Below, one piece after another: positions 15,595 to 24,899 of a DNA stretch of 44,919 nt. Both the position numbers and the translations under genes were made by a program. The notes below the pieces were generated by a model. It ran no database searches. It was not told the origin of the DNA and saw nothing but the letters and a program-made list of their open reading frames with translations. Location: contig JAJRQY010000036.1 in assembly GCA_024280015.1 (NCBI GenBank), positions 1-44,919 of the forward strand. The letters are read 5' to 3'. Source of the DNA: Actinomycetes bacterium. Lineage in GTDB: Bacteria > Actinomycetota > Acidimicrobiia > Acidimicrobiales > SZUA-35. Each line of letters opens with the position of its first letter. Positions within the stretch are counted from its first letter, which is position 1.

Positions 15595-18500
15595 TCAATC
15601 AGGTTCTTCGGGCGGAGCAGGTTCAGACTCCCAGTCTGGCGGGCTCTGCCGGACTTTCGGCCTGCCCTCAACAACATGGATGTCGGGAGTGAAGTGGATG
15701 TCTGGCTGACTACTGAAGGCGTCGGCAACCGATTCGATGGCAGCAACCAGCCGGGTGGCTGGATCGCGATCATCACCACCGAGGCGTTGCTGTCGACGGA
15801 ACGTCTTCAGGATGTCACTCCAACGTTGCCGTTGCTCATCGGTCATGGAATCTCGAAGTTCAGCCAGACGAAGCAGATTCCACTCCGCCGCTCCGGTCAA
15901 GGCCTGAGACTCCGCCGCGTAGTGCTCATCAATCAAACGATCGACCTCATCAGCTGTCATGATCGGCAACAGCTTCGACGCCATCCGGGCCATATTCCGA
16001 TACGAGCCCTGCAATAAGAACGGCGGCTCGGTCCGGTACTGGTCATCGGTAGCGGCCGACGCGATGTATTGGCGGTTGACCGAGAGTACAACCTCTTGCA
16101 CCTGACGCAGGTGTCGCAGGGTTGCCACCATTTCGTTTACCTCGACCGAGGAGTAGGAACCATCGAGCATTGACTCTTCGATTGGTTCCGTTCCGGCGGC
16201 CCTGCCAGATGCTCGAAAGAACCGGTTGAGGTCTTCTGGACTACTGCCAGCCAGCGGTGCGAGTGCCGGATTCGAAGTCAGGGCGTTCTCCAGATAGCTC
16301 CGAGCAAAGACTTCTTCGTTGCCAGACAAGACATCACCAAGGTTATAGGTGTCGGCCCGATTGGCCAGCATGTCCGGGATTCGGAACCGCTCCCCTGACT
16401 CGGTGTAAGGGTTGCCAGCCATGACAACGGCGAAGCGTTTTCCTCGAAGGTCAAAGGAGCGAGCTGCCCCATCCCAAACCCCTTCAATTCGACGCTGGGC
16501 ATCACACAAGGAAATGAAGCGTTGGAGAAACTCAGGATTGGTGTGCTGGATGTCATCCAGGTACAAGATCACATTGCTGCCAACGGCAAAGGCCAAGTTG
16601 ATTCGTTCAATCTCTCGGGCTGCGGTTGCACTCGGAGCCTGAGCCGGATCAAGCGAGGTGACCTCGTGACCTAGGCCAGGGCCCGAGACCTTAACTAAGG
16701 CCATTCCCAAACGGTCGGCGATGTACTCAACCAGAGTCGTCTTGCCGTAGCCCGGAGGCGACAACAACATCAGCAGACCGGACCTGGCTCCAGCTCGATC
16801 ATCAGTAGTTCCGATCTGACGAGCGAGGTTGTCGCCAATGAGTGGCAGGTAGACCTGATCAATGAGCTGATTTCGTACAAACCCCTCCGGGACTTGAGGC
16901 TCCAAGTCATCAAGTCGCAGCGACTCACGCAAGCCAGATAGAGCGGCGTCACGGGCCCGGGTAAAGGCGCCATGGCGTGGCACCACTTCAGCATTGTGCT
17001 TGCGAACCTGCTGGATGACGTCATCAATTCGACCACTCAAGGTGCCAGCCTCAACCGTCGGGTGGCGACCGGTCAGCCCCTCAACCGAGTACGCAAGATC
17101 GATATCGACCATTCGTCGAGGGAGGTCGGGCAGGACCAACGAGACAACAACTTCTGCGGCCAAATAGCGGTTCTGTGCACCAATCTGGCGTTCGACATAG
17201 TCGTTGACCAGGACCATTGCCCCTTCGCGGTCATCGTCAAGACTCTGGACCAACGAAGAAACAACGTCATCCTTGGCCAACTTGTCCAGCCAGCCGACAA
17301 CGGCCCGAGATCGGGCGAAGGCGAACCCATCGGCTCGAAAGAGCTCACCAATCAGGTAGCGGGCAATCGGCCAAGTTGTGTCATCTGGTCTGTCTGGAGT
17401 GTCCGACCTGCCCAGACTGTCCGGCTCACTGGAGTCGCGGGGGTCATCATCGCCAGCAAGGTCCAGTTCTAGCTGATGAGCCAATTCATCCAAGGTCGAA
17501 AGCTCAACCCGTATTCCTGCGGCAGCGGCGCCACGCTCCACCCATCGATCGCGTTGCTCACTATCCAGCTGCTGAACCCAAGCAAGTTGGGCGGCGGCAC
17601 GAACCGAACTTGGCGTTAAGAGCGCCTCAGCACTCAGAGCCAGATGTCCGAGCTCACGAAGAATTCGTGTGGCGTCCAGATCATGAACACCACGGTCATA
17701 GCCTTCGGAAAGCCGCTGATCGACCTGATCTTGAACCAGTCGGAGCAGTCCATCAGACTCAGCAGCTGAGCCAGTATCGAAGACGGCTCCTGGCGTCTCG
17801 CCGGTCGCGTCCCGTCCCGCCAGCATGTCCAGAATCATGTCGACGGCCAGAAAAGTCGACCGGTACAGCTCGGAGGTTTCTGATACCAGCGGCCGTTCCC
17901 ACATGTCACGATCAGCCAGACCATCAGAGCTGGTAACTCCATGAGGGGAACCAGAACCAAGTGACATCCGCAGGTCGGTTCCGGTCAAGACCGCTTCCAG
18001 CTGGTCCTTACCGGGAACAATGGTTAGTTCACGGCGGCGATCATCAACGCTGAAGCGGTGCCGGCCAAGTTTGACGGCATCACCATCAAATAGATCTGCG
18101 CGGTCACGAAGGGCCCGAACGGCTCCATCACGAGCACTACCGATGCGAGCCTGCAACTCATCGGCTCGGACCGGTTCACCAAGCTCGCGAAGATCCTCCA
18201 ACAGCTTGCGGACACGGGCCACCATTGGATCAGCAGCAAAGAAGCCGTTGACGTCATCAGTTGATGGCAGATTGGCTGCTCGGTCCGACACCCGGTCCAG
18301 GGTGCGTTCGGCTGCTCCAACCAGTCTCTCAGCCCGCTGCTGGCGGTCATCCAGTAGCTGCTGGCGACGCGAAGACAGGGCTTCGGTTACCTGATCTCGG
18401 CGTTGCCCAAGTTCATCCAGCTGATCTTCTGTGCGGGGCCCAGCTGTCTCCAGTTGCTCCAATTGCAGCATGAGCCTCGCCAGGGCCTCATCACATGCCT

Positions 18501-20706
18501 CCGGGCTTGAGGCGCGGCCAACCGCAGTGGCAATGGATTGACCCAGCAAACCAAGTTCAGTAGCAAACGCTGCACCCGTCTCGGACTGGATCAGCAGATC
18601 GTTACGAGACTCGACAACGGCCCGAGCCCGATTGACCTCCGCCAGGACACCAGAGACTTGTGACAACACCGAGGTGCGAACTCGGGGATCATCGACGACC
18701 AGGTCGCCGACGGTGCTGGCCACCAGGTCCATTGAGTCAGACAGCTCATCGACCTCGACCAGAAGCTCCCCAGCTGCTACCGACGAATCGACGAGGGGTG
18801 CTTGTTCAGCGATTGCTGACAGGCGCTGGTGATAGCTGCTAAATGCTCCATCCGTTGACAGGTGCAGGGCCGCTTCTTGGGCCAATTCGTCGTGGGCGGC
18901 CTCGGCCTCACCGATGAGTTCGTCCACCCGCCCGACGTCGATCTCTCGCCGATCCTTGATGGTGTGGAGATGGCCGATCTCTCGCCGGACCACGGCCAGG
19001 CCACCGATGAAACCCTCGGTGTCTTTGGGTGGGGCAAGTCGAAACTCTTCTAAGGCTTTGGAAAGGGACGCCTCGGCTTCGGCCAGCGCTTCGGCCGCGC
19101 CAGCCTCGACCTCCTTCATCCGTTCAAACTCGTCAAGGACTTGCTCGGCTACCAGTCGAATGTCTCGGGCTGGACTGGCCAGATCACCGGATTCGGAATC
19201 ACCAGCCCAGTGATGGATGTCGACGAATCGTCCGGCGGAAGCTAGAAGATCTCCATAGACGGCGGCGCTCGCCTCTACTTCTTCAACCAGGCGGGCCAGA
19301 GCCAACGCATCAGCGATTCCACTGACCAACGAAGCGTTTCCGATTCGGTCAAACTCGGACTCTTGGCGTGGCTGCTTGGCGGCAAACTCATCGGAGAAGA
19401 ATGGAGTGATCCAGATCTGGATTGGATGAATTCTGGTTGGATTCGGTTCTTCACGAAACACCACCATGGTGCCGTCATCAAAGATGGTGTGGCCGTGGCA
19501 CCAGATTGGAGCAGAGACCTCTTGGCGAACCACGTTGTAGGTCAGCAGGATTGAGCGGCCACCGGCCTGCTCATAAAAGACGTACATAACATCTTCGCCG
19601 TTAGGAGAGCGAACGACCTCCAACAACTCCATGTCTGTGACGTCAAGATCGAAGGTTCGGACTTCACCAGTTTTGAGGTAGACCCCCTCGGGGAAAATCA
19701 AACCCTGGTCATCAGGCAACTGGCGAAAGGCATCGCCCAAGCTGTCCAAGCGCACCGCAGAATGAGCCAATCGGTTGACAACGTAATAGCGGTGATCGTT
19801 CTCGCCGTAAGGCAACAAATCAACCAGCACCAGATCACCAGCGATGGCCCAGCTGATCTCACAATCCTGCAACGACTGGTCAGCATGCTCCAGAGGATCC
19901 TCTATCAAGACACTCCCGGCCCCGCCATCATCAAGCAGGATCTGGAGAGAACCCCCAAGAGGATTGATCAGAACGCGCTCACCCAGCTGGATGAGTGAGC
20001 CATCCAGGTGATCGGCCCGCGTGCTTTTGATCCACTCGACGTCTTGGGAAGCAGGAAACGAATGGTCTCGCTCGCCCCGGGCATCAAGGTAGCGAAGCGC
20101 ATTGTCCGGTGAGATCTCCCAACGCAGAACCCGAATATCGCCCGCTCCCCCGCCCGTTCGAAAAACGGCGAGTAGGCGGTTTCCGGTTCGGTATAACTGT
20201 TGAAGCTTGGTCTGCTTGAAGTAGGTGTGAAGCTCTTCAAAGTCACGGCGGAACTGGTCATCATCCAGAACTGACCCCGTGAGCCCTTCCGGGTTCGGAC
20301 TGAAACTCACCTGAGCTGAGGTAGCTGCGGCTACGTCACCACCAAGTTCAAGATGATGGACCCCAAAAACGTCTTCAGGGCGGACACTGTCCGATACTCC
20401 GCTAACGGCGTTGTAGGCCAGGACCAGTTGCTCACCAATATTGGCGACATCACGAGGCACGGCATTGGACTCGGTCCGAACTCGTTCGGTACCAAGCAAG
20501 GCAAAGGGCGAGGAGCCGAACGCTTCGAGCCGCTTGGTGTTTAGTTCATTTGCTCGTGCGGTCAGCTCACTGGCTGCTGCTTCCAATCGACCCCGCAAAA
20601 GCGCGTAGGCACTCTGGGAAACACGGGATGAGTCATCGCCAGCCTCAGGCCCAGGACCAGAGGGCTCCTCATTGTCGTTGGTCTGGTCCTGTTGTTCGTC
20701 GCTCAC
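15595..20706 (-). CDS. Giant DUF3686 / AAA+ ATPase (annotated elsewhere as DNA repair ATPase)
   Basis: 1703 residues. The N-terminal half (about 60-450) is beta-rich and matches the DUF3686 style (DVFGVHHLELGGD; YRTGNRLLAVFRTG; VMYVFYEQAGGRSILLTYNVV). Residues 450-950 are charged and helical, probably coiled coil. The AAA+ module is at about 1290-1480: Walker A PPGYGKTTL near 1318, Walker B NVILYLDDIQ near 1382 and a sensor-1-like VVMAGNPYTESG near 1425. There is no signal peptide or membrane helix. It starts at a GTG overlapping the flotillin stop by 4 bases (GTGA), so they are translationally coupled. The family is usually called a DNA repair ATPase, but I know of no demonstrated repair activity; the neighbours suggest work at the membrane with the flotillin. 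Acidic, Gln/Asp-rich N-terminal and Pro-rich C-terminal tails are disordered. Confidence 0.88.
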   Translation of the reverse strand: MSDEQQDQTNDNEEPSGPGPEAGDDSSRVSQSAYALLRGRLEAAASELTARANELNTKRLEAFGSSPFALLGTERVRTESNAVPRDVANIGEQLVLAYNAVSGVSDSVRPEDVFGVHHLELGGDVAAATSAQVSFSPNPEGLTGSVLDDDQFRRDFEELHTYFKQTKLQQLYRTGNRLLAVFRTGGGAGDIRVLRWEISPDNALRYLDARGERDHSFPASQDVEWIKSTRADHLDGSLIQLGERVLINPLGGSLQILLDDGGAGSVLIEDPLEHADQSLQDCEISWAIAGDLVLVDLLPYGENDHRYYVVNRLAHSAVRLDSLGDAFRQLPDDQGLIFPEGVYLKTGEVRTFDLDVTDMELLEVVRSPNGEDVMYVFYEQAGGRSILLTYNVVRQEVSAPIWCHGHTIFDDGTMVVFREEPNPTRIHPIQIWITPFFSDEFAAKQPRQESEFDRIGNASLVSGIADALALARLVEEVEASAAVYGDLLASAGRFVDIHHWAGDSESGDLASPARDIRLVAEQVLDEFERMKEVEAGAAEALAEAEASLSKALEEFRLAPPKDTEGFIGGLAVVRREIGHLHTIKDRREIDVGRVDELIGEAEAAHDELAQEAALHLSTDGAFSSYHQRLSAIAEQAPLVDSSVAAGELLVEVDELSDSMDLVASTVGDLVVDDPRVRTSVLSQVSGVLAEVNRARAVVESRNDLLIQSETGAAFATELGLLGQSIATAVGRASSPEACDEALARLMLQLEQLETAGPRTEDQLDELGQRRDQVTEALSSRRQQLLDDRQQRAERLVGAAERTLDRVSDRAANLPSTDDVNGFFAADPMVARVRKLLEDLRELGEPVRADELQARIGSARDGAVRALRDRADLFDGDAVKLGRHRFSVDDRRRELTIVPGKDQLEAVLTGTDLRMSLGSGSPHGVTSSDGLADRDMWERPLVSETSELYRSTFLAVDMILDMLAGRDATGETPGAVFDTGSAAESDGLLRLVQDQVDQRLSEGYDRGVHDLDATRILRELGHLALSAEALLTPSSVRAAAQLAWVQQLDSEQRDRWVERGAAAAGIRVELSTLDELAHQLELDLAGDDDPRDSSEPDSLGRSDTPDRPDDTTWPIARYLIGELFRADGFAFARSRAVVGWLDKLAKDDVVSSLVQSLDDDREGAMVLVNDYVERQIGAQNRYLAAEVVVSLVLPDLPRRMVDIDLAYSVEGLTGRHPTVEAGTLSGRIDDVIQQVRKHNAEVVPRHGAFTRARDAALSGLRESLRLDDLEPQVPEGFVRNQLIDQVYLPLIGDNLARQIGTTDDRAGARSGLLMLLSPPGYGKTTLVEYIADRLGMALVKVSGPGLGHEVTSLDPAQAPSATAAREIERINLAFAVGSNVILYLDDIQHTNPEFLQRFISLCDAQRRIEGVWDGAARSFDLRGKRFAVVMAGNPYTESGERFRIPDMLANRADTYNLGDVLSGNEEVFARSYLENALTSNPALAPLAGSSPEDLNRFFRASGRAAGTEPIEESMLDGSYSSVEVNEMVATLRHLRQVQEVVLSVNRQYIASAATDDQYRTEPPFLLQGSYRNMARMASKLLPIMTADEVDRLIDEHYAAESQALTGAAEWNLLRLAELRDSMTDEQRQRWSDILKTFRRQQRLGGDDRDPATRLVAAIESVADAFSSQPDIHFTPDIHVVEGRPKVRQSPPDWESEPAPPEEPD

Positions 20707-22598
20707 TTGCCGATGCGACGTAGCAGATCAGCAACGGAAAGGTCTCGGAGTCCTTCCGGACCGAGCCCACCAATGGCTTCAGCTAGTTTGGCTACCAGGT
20801 CTTCATCACCAGTTAGATACGGATCTAGGGCTGTTTCGGCCACACCAGACTTCTCGACAAATGCATCCAGGGCCTTGCCCGAGCCAATGGCGCCGATTAC
20901 TCGATCGACGAAGATGTCTGAGCCGCCAACGATGTCGATATCGGCGCTTTCGAGCCCGGCCTTCATGGCATCGGCTTGAGCGGAAGCAATATCAACCTGG
21001 GCACCAACTGCGGCCAAACGAACCTTGGTGTCGGCTTCGAGCTCACGAACGAACTCTTCGTGCTCCTGACCGACGCCTTCCAGTTCACGCATTGCCGCGG
21101 CCTTCTCGGTCAGACCAGCGGCCTCACCCTTCAGTTTCGCCTCGGCGATTTCGGCTTCGGCCAGTCCAGCGACCCGCAACTTGTCGGCTTCAGCCTCACC
21201 AAGTTCGCGAACAACAACGGCCCGTGCCCGATCAACGCTGACAACAGCCAATCCGCTTGCCGCTTCTTCGGCCTTGATACCTTCAGCCAAGCGAATCTTG
21301 GCCTGAGCGCTCAACTCGGATGCTTCCATCTCGGCCTGAGCCAGCGTTATCTGGCGCTTAGCCTCATGCCCGGCGGCAGTCTCGGCTGCTTCTGCTTCCT
21401 TGATGTCTTTGACTAGGGCGCCCTGAGCCTCAGCTTCGGCGGCAATAACGACCGCATCACGCTCACGATTGGCCTGCTCAACAACCCGCAAGGTTGCGAT
21501 CTGCTCTTCTTGTTCGGCCACCGTCTTCTCGACTGCTACCCGGCCGCGCTTGATGTCGGCGATGACACTCATCTCTTCTTCCAGGGCTTTCTCCGCGGCC
21601 AAGGTCTCGACCTGGCGGCTCATGTTCTCCAGCTCAGCTGCCTTGCGAACACGCTCGGTCTCGACCCCAAGCACCCGCTCACGATTCTTGCCTGCAACTT
21701 CGATCTCGCGTTGCAGGTTCTCTTGCTCAATGCCGAGTTTCTGATCAACTTCGAGGGTTGCCATTTCGGCCCTCAGCCGCTCCTCGGCCTTCACCGTGTC
21801 AATGGTGGCCTGCTCGCGATGACGTACAGCCTGGATCTCACGGTGCTGACGAGCCTCGGCATCGGCTTGCTGGCGTTCAAGCTCCAATACCGCTTCACGA
21901 GTTTCCACGTTCTTGGCCGTGATCTGTTTGGCTTCGTTGTTGGCGATGTTGTTGGTGGCAACATGCTCGATGGCAGTCAGCTCGGTGATCTTGCGAATGC
22001 CCTGGGCATCGAGAATATTGTCGGTGTCCAGACTGGACAGGGGGGTCTGTTCCAAGTAGTCGATGGCAACGTCTTCCAATGAGTAACCGTTCAGATCGGT
22101 ACCGATTACCTCAATAATCCGATCACGGAAGGTGGCCCGCTCGGTGTAGAGCGAGACGAACTGCATCTGCTTGCCGACGGTCTTCAACGCCTCGGAGAAC
22201 TTGGCGGTAAACAGTTCCTCCAACGTCTCACGTTCTGAGGCTCGGTCACAGCCAATGGCCTGAGCCACCTTGATGACGTCTTCCTCGGCCTTGTTGACTC
22301 GGACAAAGAAGTTGACCTTGATATCGGCGCGAATGTTGTCCTCACAAATGAGTCCTTCCGTGCCGCGACGATCGATCTCGATGGTCTTGACGGAGATGTC
22401 CATCATCTCTGCCTTATGCAACACAGGGACCACAATCTGGCCGGTGAAGGTCACGATGACCTTCTTCATAGTGCTCACAACCAAGGCCTTACCTTGTGGC
22501 ACCTTTCGGTAGAGCCGCGAAAAGACCAGGCCGATGACGGCCGCCAACATCAAGAAGACGAAGACGACAACAAGAACAATTCCGATTGCTGTTGACAC
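20703..22598 (-). CDS. Flotillin-like SPFH/band-7 membrane scaffold protein (YqiK family)
   Basis: 631 residues. One membrane helix (residues 4-27) is followed by an SPFH domain (about 28-210: RKVPQGKALVVSTMKK; DISVKTIEIDRRGTEGLICEDNIRADIKVNFFVRV) and a very long Ala/Glu/Lys-rich coiled coil (about 215-520) with AEAEA-type heptads typical of flotillins. The C-terminal 100 residues (ADIDIVGGSDIFVDRVIGAIG) are the conserved flotillin tail. It should form large membrane-bound oligomers that organise a microdomain. GAGGGA lies 5 bases before the GTG start. It lies between a YqiJ-like protein and the AAA+ ATPase; yqiJ-yqiK is also a gene pair in E. coli. Confidence 0.92.
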   Translation of the reverse strand: MSTAIGIVLVVVFVFLMLAAVIGLVFSRLYRKVPQGKALVVSTMKKVIVTFTGQIVVPVLHKAEMMDISVKTIEIDRRGTEGLICEDNIRADIKVNFFVRVNKAEEDVIKVAQAIGCDRASERETLEELFTAKFSEALKTVGKQMQFVSLYTERATFRDRIIEVIGTDLNGYSLEDVAIDYLEQTPLSSLDTDNILDAQGIRKITELTAIEHVATNNIANNEAKQITAKNVETREAVLELERQQADAEARQHREIQAVRHREQATIDTVKAEERLRAEMATLEVDQKLGIEQENLQREIEVAGKNRERVLGVETERVRKAAELENMSRQVETLAAEKALEEEMSVIADIKRGRVAVEKTVAEQEEQIATLRVVEQANRERDAVVIAAEAEAQGALVKDIKEAEAAETAAGHEAKRQITLAQAEMEASELSAQAKIRLAEGIKAEEAASGLAVVSVDRARAVVVRELGEAEADKLRVAGLAEAEIAEAKLKGEAAGLTEKAAAMRELEGVGQEHEEFVRELEADTKVRLAAVGAQVDIASAQADAMKAGLESADIDIVGGSDIFVDRVIGAIGSGKALDAFVEKSGVAETALDPYLTGDEDLVAKLAEAIGGLGPEGLRDLSVADLLRRIGK

Positions 22599-22673
22599 TA
22601 TTTCCCTCTGTATCTCACTAGTAGGACCGGTTGGTATTGCATAACTGCTGGTATTGCGATTACTGGTTCATGA

Positions 22674-23360
22674 TCAGATCAGCCCATCGACGTCTGGTGA
22701 TACGAGGTAGTCGCCGTCCTCGTCCACCGAAACAATCAGAGCCCGAGATCCGGCACCAAGACGATTTGGGGTCTGGCACCTCACCTGGATGATGTGGCTG
22801 CCAGAAACGGAGTCAACCGCCTCGGCTTGCCCAAACTGCGTGCTGACGCTTCCGGTCCGGACGGTACAAAGGCGGCCAATAAGGTCGGCCCGACGGACGT
22901 GAGGCTCAGGCACGAAGACCGGAGCCAGCAAGATCGCCGTCTTACCGGCAATGAACATTCCCACGATCAGGCTGAGCAGGGTCAAGCCAACGCCGACCAG
23001 GGTCGCCGTGCTCCCCCCGGCTGAAGTGAAGAGCAGTGTGCCAAGGGCCGAGACCAAGAAACCAACGAGCGAGATGATGGTTAGCACGAGGGCCACCGGC
23101 ATCAGATGCAAGTCAAAGGCCTGCAAAATCCCAACAAGGAACCCGCTGGAACTCGCGGCGTCGCTGCCAGCATCACTACCCAAGTCTCCAGCGTCAGCTC
23201 CGACGTCGCCGGCAACATCACCACCCAGGTCAAGATCAAGATCGCCGCCGCCGCTTTCAAAGCCAAGCAACATCGACAAAATCCAGTAGCCAGCGGACAC
23301 CAGAAGGACCGTGGTGAAAATAGCTGTTGGATATCCGAATGCAATCTCTACAACCCGCAT
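22674..23360 (-). CDS. YqiJ-like membrane protein with C-terminal OB-fold (NfeD-like)
   Basis: About 228 residues from the ATG at 23360. A membrane helix (AIFTTVLLVSAGYWILSML) is followed by an unusual Asp/Gly/Ala-rich acidic segment (residues about 35-70), two more helices (about 80-110 and 115-145) and a C-terminal beta-rich domain (DLIGRLCTVRTGSVS ... GSRALIVSVDEDGDYLVSP) of the NfeD/OB type that partners flotillins. The 23360 start is chosen because GGGAGG lies upstream and the protein then opens with its first helix; a start at 23480 would add 40 unconserved residues and run over the divergent aldehyde dehydrogenase start. It is the first gene of the yqiJ-yqiK-ATPase unit, 75 bases ahead of the flotillin. 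Confidence 0.82.
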   Translation of the reverse strand: MRVVEIAFGYPTAIFTTVLLVSAGYWILSMLLGFESGGGDLDLDLGGDVAGDVGADAGDLGSDAGSDAASSSGFLVGILQAFDLHLMPVALVLTIISLVGFLVSALGTLLFTSAGGSTATLVGVGLTLLSLIVGMFIAGKTAILLAPVFVPEPHVRRADLIGRLCTVRTGSVSTQFGQAEAVDSVSGSHIIQVRCQTPNRLGAGSRALIVSVDEDGDYLVSPDVDGLI

Positions 23361-23462
23361 GCCGCTGCTCTGTCCTCCCTGGTTCGCATCATAGGTTCTC
23401 AGACCTAACGAGGGGGGCATCAGACAAGTTCCCAAAACTTCGGGCATTCGAACGACTGCCTC

Positions 23463-23468
23463 TAGCAT
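23463..23468 (+). promoter_or_regulatory. -10 box for leaderless aldehyde dehydrogenase mRNA
   Basis: TAGCAT ends 6 bases before the ATG at 23475, predicting +1 at the A of the start codon. No ribosome-binding site precedes the gene. Confidence 0.55.
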
Positions 23469-23474
23469 CGACGA

Positions 23475-24899
23475 ATGCATTACATCGATGGCTCATGGAT
23501 TGAATCCGCCAACACGTTCGAGGTCACCAACCCGGCAACCGGCGAGACGATCGGCCAGGTTGCTGACGGCGGTGCAGTCGAAGCAGCCCAGGCAGTGGCA
23601 GCCGCCAACAAGGCCTTTGCCTCCTTTGCCGCGCTCACTGCCTATGACCGAAGTGCCCTGCTGTACAAGGCGTGGACGCTCATGACCGAGCGGAGCGAAG
23701 ACCTTGCTCGCCTCATGACAGCCGAGCAAGGAAAGCCGCTCAAGGCCGCCCGCAACGAGGTCAAGTACGCCGCCGACTTCCTGCTCTGGTACGCCGAAGA
23801 GGCCAAACGGGTCTACGGCGAAACCATCCCATCGGCCCGAGCCAATCAACGTTTCATGGTCATGCGCCAGCCGGTCGGCGTCTGCGCCGCCATCACCCCT
23901 TGGAACTACCCGATCTCGATGATCACCCGCAAGATCGGCCCCGCCCTCGCCGCTGGCTGCACCATGGTGCTCAAGCCAGCAGAGCAGACGCCGCTATGCG
24001 CCATTGCCATGTTCAAGATCTTCGATGAAGTTGGAATCCCAGCCGGCGTTGTCAATATGGTCAACACCTCGTCGCCCGAAGAAGTCGGAAACGTCTGGTT
24101 GCAGGACAGTCGGGTTCGCAAGTTCACCTTTACCGGCTCAACCGAAGTTGGCAAACAGCTGGCAAGCCAAGCCGTGTCTAACGTCAAACGGGTCTCGATG
24201 GAACTTGGTGGCCATGCCCCATTCATCGTCTTTGACGATGCCGATCCTGTGCACGCGGCCAAGGGCCTTTCCCTGCTCAAGTTTCTCAACACCGGACAGG
24301 CCTGCATCTCACCCAATCGGATCTATGTGCAACGCACGATTGCCGAAGAGTTCTTGCAGACCCTGACTACCAGGGTGGCGGCCATGCAAGCAGGCGAAGG
24401 AACAACCGACGGTGTCACCATTGGGCCGTTGGTCGATACGGCCAGTGTCGACAAGGTGGAACGACAAGTGCAAGACGCCCTTGACAAGGGAGCCAAGCTG
24501 CTCACTGGTGGGCAGCGCCTGAACGAGGGCGGCCTGGACAAGGGGCACTTCTTTGCCCCGACCGTACTCAGCGACATCACGCCGGACATGCGAATCCACA
24601 ACGAAGAGACGTTCGGACCAGTGGCTCCGGTTATTGTCTTCGACGATGAGAGGGACATCTTGGACAAGGCCAATGACACGGCCTATGGACTGGCCGCCTA
24701 TCTCTATACCGACGACATTTCCCGGGCGTGGCGGATAGCCGAAGGCTTGCGTTTTGGCATCATTGGAATCAATGACATCAACCCGACTTCGGCCGCTGCA
24801 CCCTTTGGAGGAATGAACGAGTCAGGACTGGGCCGAGAGGGCGGTCACGTCGGCTTGGATGAATACTTGGACACCAAGCTGGTTGGCTGGACTGTCTGA
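23475..24899 (+). CDS. NAD(P)-dependent aldehyde dehydrogenase (succinate-semialdehyde dehydrogenase-like)
   Basis: 474 residues, full length for the family. The catalytic Cys277 lies in NTGQACISPNRIYVQ and the general base Glu243 in MELGGHAPFIVF; TPWNYPISMITRKIGPALAAGCTMVLKPAEQTP is the NAD-binding and oxyanion region and FTGSTEVGKQL the Rossmann motif. CISPNR and the overall pattern fit the succinate-semialdehyde dehydrogenase (GabD) branch, which makes succinate from succinate semialdehyde; aliphatic semialdehydes in general remain possible. It stands alone, divergent from yqiJ with 114 bases between the starts. It carries its own leaderless promoter and a hairpin after the stop. Confidence 0.92.
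   Translation: MHYIDGSWIESANTFEVTNPATGETIGQVADGGAVEAAQAVAAANKAFASFAALTAYDRSALLYKAWTLMTERSEDLARLMTAEQGKPLKAARNEVKYAADFLLWYAEEAKRVYGETIPSARANQRFMVMRQPVGVCAAITPWNYPISMITRKIGPALAAGCTMVLKPAEQTPLCAIAMFKIFDEVGIPAGVVNMVNTSSPEEVGNVWLQDSRVRKFTFTGSTEVGKQLASQAVSNVKRVSMELGGHAPFIVFDDADPVHAAKGLSLLKFLNTGQACISPNRIYVQRTIAEEFLQTLTTRVAAMQAGEGTTDGVTIGPLVDTASVDKVERQVQDALDKGAKLLTGGQRLNEGGLDKGHFFAPTVLSDITPDMRIHNEETFGPVAPVIVFDDERDILDKANDTAYGLAAYLYTDDISRAWRIAEGLRFGIIGINDINPTSAAAPFGGMNESGLGREGGHVGLDEYLDTKLVGWTV

Noticed and set aside
22674-23480. Longer start (23480) for the YqiJ-like gene
   Set aside because: It would overlap the divergent aldehyde dehydrogenase start and add 40 residues without family character; 23360 has an upstream GGGAGG and begins at the first membrane helix.
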